Positions 22,339 to 24,683 of a stretch of DNA of 24,683 nucleotides are shown here, piece by piece (position 1 is the first letter of the stretch; each line of letters begins with the position of its first letter). Position numbers and translations under genes: made by a program. The notes below the pieces were generated by a model. It worked only from the letters and a program-made list of their open reading frames with translations. It was not told the DNA's origin and made no database searches. This DNA is from an uncultured Muribaculaceae bacterium (GTDB taxonomy: Bacteria > Bacteroidota > Bacteroidia > Bacteroidales > Muribaculaceae), in the NCBI GenBank assembly GCA_910584545.1, contig CAJUBC010000035.1, positions 1 to 24,683 of the forward strand. The letters run 5' to 3'.

Positions 22339-24597
22339 ATGAAAAAGACAATAATCGACAGACTTCTGTTTCTGCTGATTTCCGTCCTGACCCTCATCCC
22401 CGCAGGGAAGGCTTCGGCCTCCCCTGCGGACTGGGCGGTCAGTCCCTCGGATTTCCGCTACGACATGAGTCTCTATTTCACCGTGGCTATCAAGGCGACC
22501 GGAGTTATAGATTATGAATCGTATGATGTGGCCGCCTTCTATGGCGACCAATGCCGCGGAGTGGCGCAGACGCTCGACCTCCCCGACGGCTCGAAATGCC
22601 TCTCGATGCGTATCCGCAGCAATGTGGAGAGCGGCGAGGATATTGCTTTTAAGATCCGCAACCGGGAAACCGGCGAGGTCACTTCCATAGAGGGTGTCAC
22701 GATTCCGTTCGTGGCCGACAGTCGTGTCGGCTATCCGTCGGATCCGTACGCGATGGTGATTGTCCGTTACTTTGACGTGACGGTAACTGCCGGACCGGGT
22801 GGTTCGGTGGACTTCACCTCCGGACGCTATGAGGAGGGAACGGTGCTTACGCTTACCGCCGTGCCGGCGGAGGGCCATTCGTTCGAGGCTTGGAGCGACG
22901 GTGTAACCGAAGCTTCACGCGAGGTGACAGTCACCGAAGACATAACTCTCGAGGCAAGTTTCGTTGTGAACAGCTATAATCTCGTCTATGTTCTCGACGG
23001 CACCGAGATTAGCCAAGAAACCGTTCCCTACGGCACGGAACTGACTCCCGCCGATACCCCCGAGAAAGAGGGCTATACCTTCAGCGGCTGGTCGGAGATG
23101 CCCGCAACGATGCCGGCTCATGACGTGACCGTAACCGGATCGTTCTCCATCAACTCGTATACGGTGACCTTCCGTATCGGAGATGAGTTCGAGAAGTCGT
23201 TCACCCTCGAATATGGCGCGGAGATTATCGCTCCCGACGCTCCGGCCAAGGAGGGACACACCTTCGCCGGCTGGCAGGATATGCCCGCAACCGTTCCGGC
23301 TCACGACGTGACCATACTCGGAAGCTATACGGTGAATCTCTACAAGCTCGTCTACATGGTCGACGGCGAGGAATACCTAAGCCTGGATGTAGCCTACGGT
23401 TCGGAACTGACTCCCGCCGAGGCTCCCGTGAAGGAGGGCTATACATTCAGCGGTTGGTCCGAGGTTCCCGCAACGATGCCGGCCCACGACGTGACCGTCA
23501 CCGGCTCGTTCGCAATCAACTCCTACACGGTGACCTTCCGTATCGGCGACGAGTTCGAGAAGTCGTTCACACTCGAATTCGGCACGGAGATTGTCGCTCC
23601 CGAGGCTCCGGCCAAGGAGGGATACACCTTCGCCGGCTGGCAGGATGTTCCTGCAGTCGTTCCTGCTCACGACGTGACAGTTCTCGGCAGCTATACGGTG
23701 AATGTCTACAAGCTCGTATACATGGTGGACGGAGAGGAGTACCTAAGCCAGGATGTTGCCTACGGTACGGAACTGACTCCCGCCGAGGCTCCCGAGAAGG
23801 AGGGTTACACCTTCAGCGGCTGGTCGGAGATGCCCGCAACGATGCCCGCCCACGACGTGACCGTCACCGGTTCGTTTGCAATCAATTCCTACACCGTGAC
23901 TTTCCGTATCGGCGACGAGTTCGAGAAATCGTTTACCCTCGAATTCGGCGCGGAGATTGTCGCTCCCGAGGCTCCGGCCAAGGAGGGACACACCTTCGCC
24001 GGCTGGCATGATATGCCGGCTGTCGTTCCGGCCCACGACGTGACCGTGCTCGGCAGCTATACCGTGAATGTCTACAAGCTCGTCTATATGGTGGACGGTG
24101 AGGAATATCTCACTCAGGATGTCGATTACGGTACGGAGCTGACTCCCGCCGAAGCTCCGGAGAAGGAGGGCCACACCTTCAGCGGCTGGTCGGAGATGCC
24201 CGCCACGATGCCCGCCCACGATGTGACCGTCACCGGCTCGTTCGCAATCAACTCGTACACGCTGACGGTATTGCTCAACGAGATGCCTTATTTCGAGACG
24301 ATATTGGAATATGGCACGCCTATTGAGATTCCGGAGCCTGAGATTCCCGATGACATGGAATTCTGCGGCTGGGAACCGGAGCCACCGGCCACGATGCCGG
24401 CACACGACCTGGTCATCAACGGTACGATCAGGACGCTTTCAGGCCTCGAAAGGATGATTGCTGATGGAGAAACGCAAGTAACAGTCCACACCCTGACGGG
24501 GGTATGCCTATACCGCGATGCATCGCCTGAGACGATCAAGGAACGTCTACAACCCGGCATATACATAGTGAACGGCCGCAAGGTAATCCTGAAATAA
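22339..24597 (+). CDS. Exported InlB/Listeria-Bacteroides repeat protein with T9SS-like tail
   Basis: A 752-residue protein with a signal peptide (1-28, cleavage near ASA|S). Residues about 32-125 form a module containing DVAAFYGDQCRGVA, matching a module near the C-terminus of the preceding gene's product. Residues 143-210 are a divergent bacterial beta repeat (AGPGGSVDF...GHSFEAWSDG). Residues 212-638 hold seven 61-residue InlB/Listeria-Bacteroides-type repeats in strict A-B alternation, each with EG(Y/H)TF(S/A)GW followed by a PAHDVTV-type motif, then a degenerate eighth (639-698, CGWEP...ATMPAHDLVI). The tail (about 705-752) ends LQPGIYIVNGRKVILK, a classic form of the Bacteroidales C-terminal sorting-type motif. 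The repeats probably form an extended surface stalk; a specific ligand cannot be read. Last gene of the operon, 18 bases after the previous stop, and closed by a terminator. Confidence 0.88.
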   Translation: MKKTIIDRLLFLLISVLTLIPAGKASASPADWAVSPSDFRYDMSLYFTVAIKATGVIDYESYDVAAFYGDQCRGVAQTLDLPDGSKCLSMRIRSNVESGEDIAFKIRNRETGEVTSIEGVTIPFVADSRVGYPSDPYAMVIVRYFDVTVTAGPGGSVDFTSGRYEEGTVLTLTAVPAEGHSFEAWSDGVTEASREVTVTEDITLEASFVVNSYNLVYVLDGTEISQETVPYGTELTPADTPEKEGYTFSGWSEMPATMPAHDVTVTGSFSINSYTVTFRIGDEFEKSFTLEYGAEIIAPDAPAKEGHTFAGWQDMPATVPAHDVTILGSYTVNLYKLVYMVDGEEYLSLDVAYGSELTPAEAPVKEGYTFSGWSEVPATMPAHDVTVTGSFAINSYTVTFRIGDEFEKSFTLEFGTEIVAPEAPAKEGYTFAGWQDVPAVVPAHDVTVLGSYTVNVYKLVYMVDGEEYLSQDVAYGTELTPAEAPEKEGYTFSGWSEMPATMPAHDVTVTGSFAINSYTVTFRIGDEFEKSFTLEFGAEIVAPEAPAKEGHTFAGWHDMPAVVPAHDVTVLGSYTVNVYKLVYMVDGEEYLTQDVDYGTELTPAEAPEKEGHTFSGWSEMPATMPAHDVTVTGSFAINSYTLTVLLNEMPYFETILEYGTPIEIPEPEIPDDMEFCGWEPEPPATMPAHDLVINGTIRTLSGLERMIADGETQVTVHTLTGVCLYRDASPETIKERLQPGIYIVNGRKVILK
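22972..24432 (+). repeat. Coding tandem array: seven 183-bp repeats in A-B-A-B-A-B-A order plus a degenerate eighth
   Basis: Units: 22972-23154 (A), 23155-23337 (B), 23338-23520 (A), 23521-23703 (B), 23704-23886 (A), 23887-24069 (B), 24070-24252 (A) and a diverged unit 24253-24432. Every full unit is exactly 61 codons. A units read (L/V)YKLVYMVDGEEYL...SGW; B units read SYTVTFRIGDEFEKSFTLE...AGW. The higher-order period is 366 bp. Copies of one type are near-identical in protein but differ at many third codon positions. Confidence 0.9.
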
Positions 24598-24643
24598 CCG
24601 AACTCTCTCAAACTCCGAGGGCGCGCCCGACCGTAAACGTCCC

Positions 24644-24683
24644 TTAATCCGCCTTGACCAAAAGTTGAGGCGGAATTAATTTT
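24644..24683 (+). terminator. Intrinsic terminator of the surface-protein operon
   Basis: TTAAT-CCGCCT (24644-24654) pairs with AGGCGG-A-ATTAA (24668-24679), with one bulged A, and is followed by a T-run (24680-24683) that reaches the window edge. It lies 47 bases after the stop of the last operon gene. The 46 bases between are unremarkable apart from a GGGCGCGCCC palindrome. Confidence 0.8.

Noticed and set aside
22972..24252. CRISPR or transposon-type repeat array
   Set aside because: Units are 183 bp, contiguous, in frame, and encode a known class of surface-protein repeat; there are no spacers.
24619..24628. GGGCGCGCCC palindrome before the final terminator
   Set aside because: Ten bases, no T-run and no loop; likely chance in GC-rich sequence.

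Overview
The window looks like a chromosomal segment of a gut-type Bacteroidales bacterium, possibly Muribaculaceae or a relative (inference; there is no 16S or other marker here). The evidence is: promoters of the Bacteroidota form TTTG-N20-TAnnTTTG, no Shine-Dalgarno motifs before starts, a topoisomerase I with the Bacteroidota-style C-terminus, an AsmA-like giant, and three exported multidomain proteins whose C-termini resemble type IX secretion (T9SS) tails.

Layout. Positions 1-1028 hold a short (+) gene for a pRiA4b ORF-3-like protein behind a near-perfect promoter. Positions 1069-9521 hold three (-) genes, each with some sign of its own transcription: topA (9521->7140), an AsmA-like envelope protein (6988->4049) and a PMCA-type calcium P-type ATPase (3933->1069). 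A 16-bp perfect hairpin separates topA from the AsmA gene. Positions 9522-10134 form a 613-base divergent intergenic region. It contains the topA promoter on the (-) strand and, on the (+) strand, a strongly structured RNA candidate that ends in an intrinsic terminator at 10007-10041.

Positions 10135-24597 encode three tightly spaced (+) genes (gaps of 12 and 18 bases) for exported proteins of 1343, 2713 and 752 residues. They combine BspA-type leucine-rich repeats, InlB/Listeria-Bacteroides-type beta repeats, chitobiase-C-like and Ig-like modules, and a short beta-strand tail ending in the usual ...GxYxV...K pattern. A terminator at 24644-24683 closes the operon at the window edge. The three proteins share modules with each other and probably act together at the cell surface or outside the cell; no substrate can be read from the sequence.

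The observations most worth following are (i) the structured RNA between topA and the operon, which has a long-range closing helix, a perfect GNRA-capped hairpin and a terminator and may be a 6S-like or Bacteroidales-specific RNA; (ii) an all-helical, partly membrane-like region buried in the middle of the 2713-residue beta-rich protein; (iii) the exact 61-residue ABABABA repeat array in the last gene; and (iv) an apparent extra pair of hydrophobic segments in the calcium pump.
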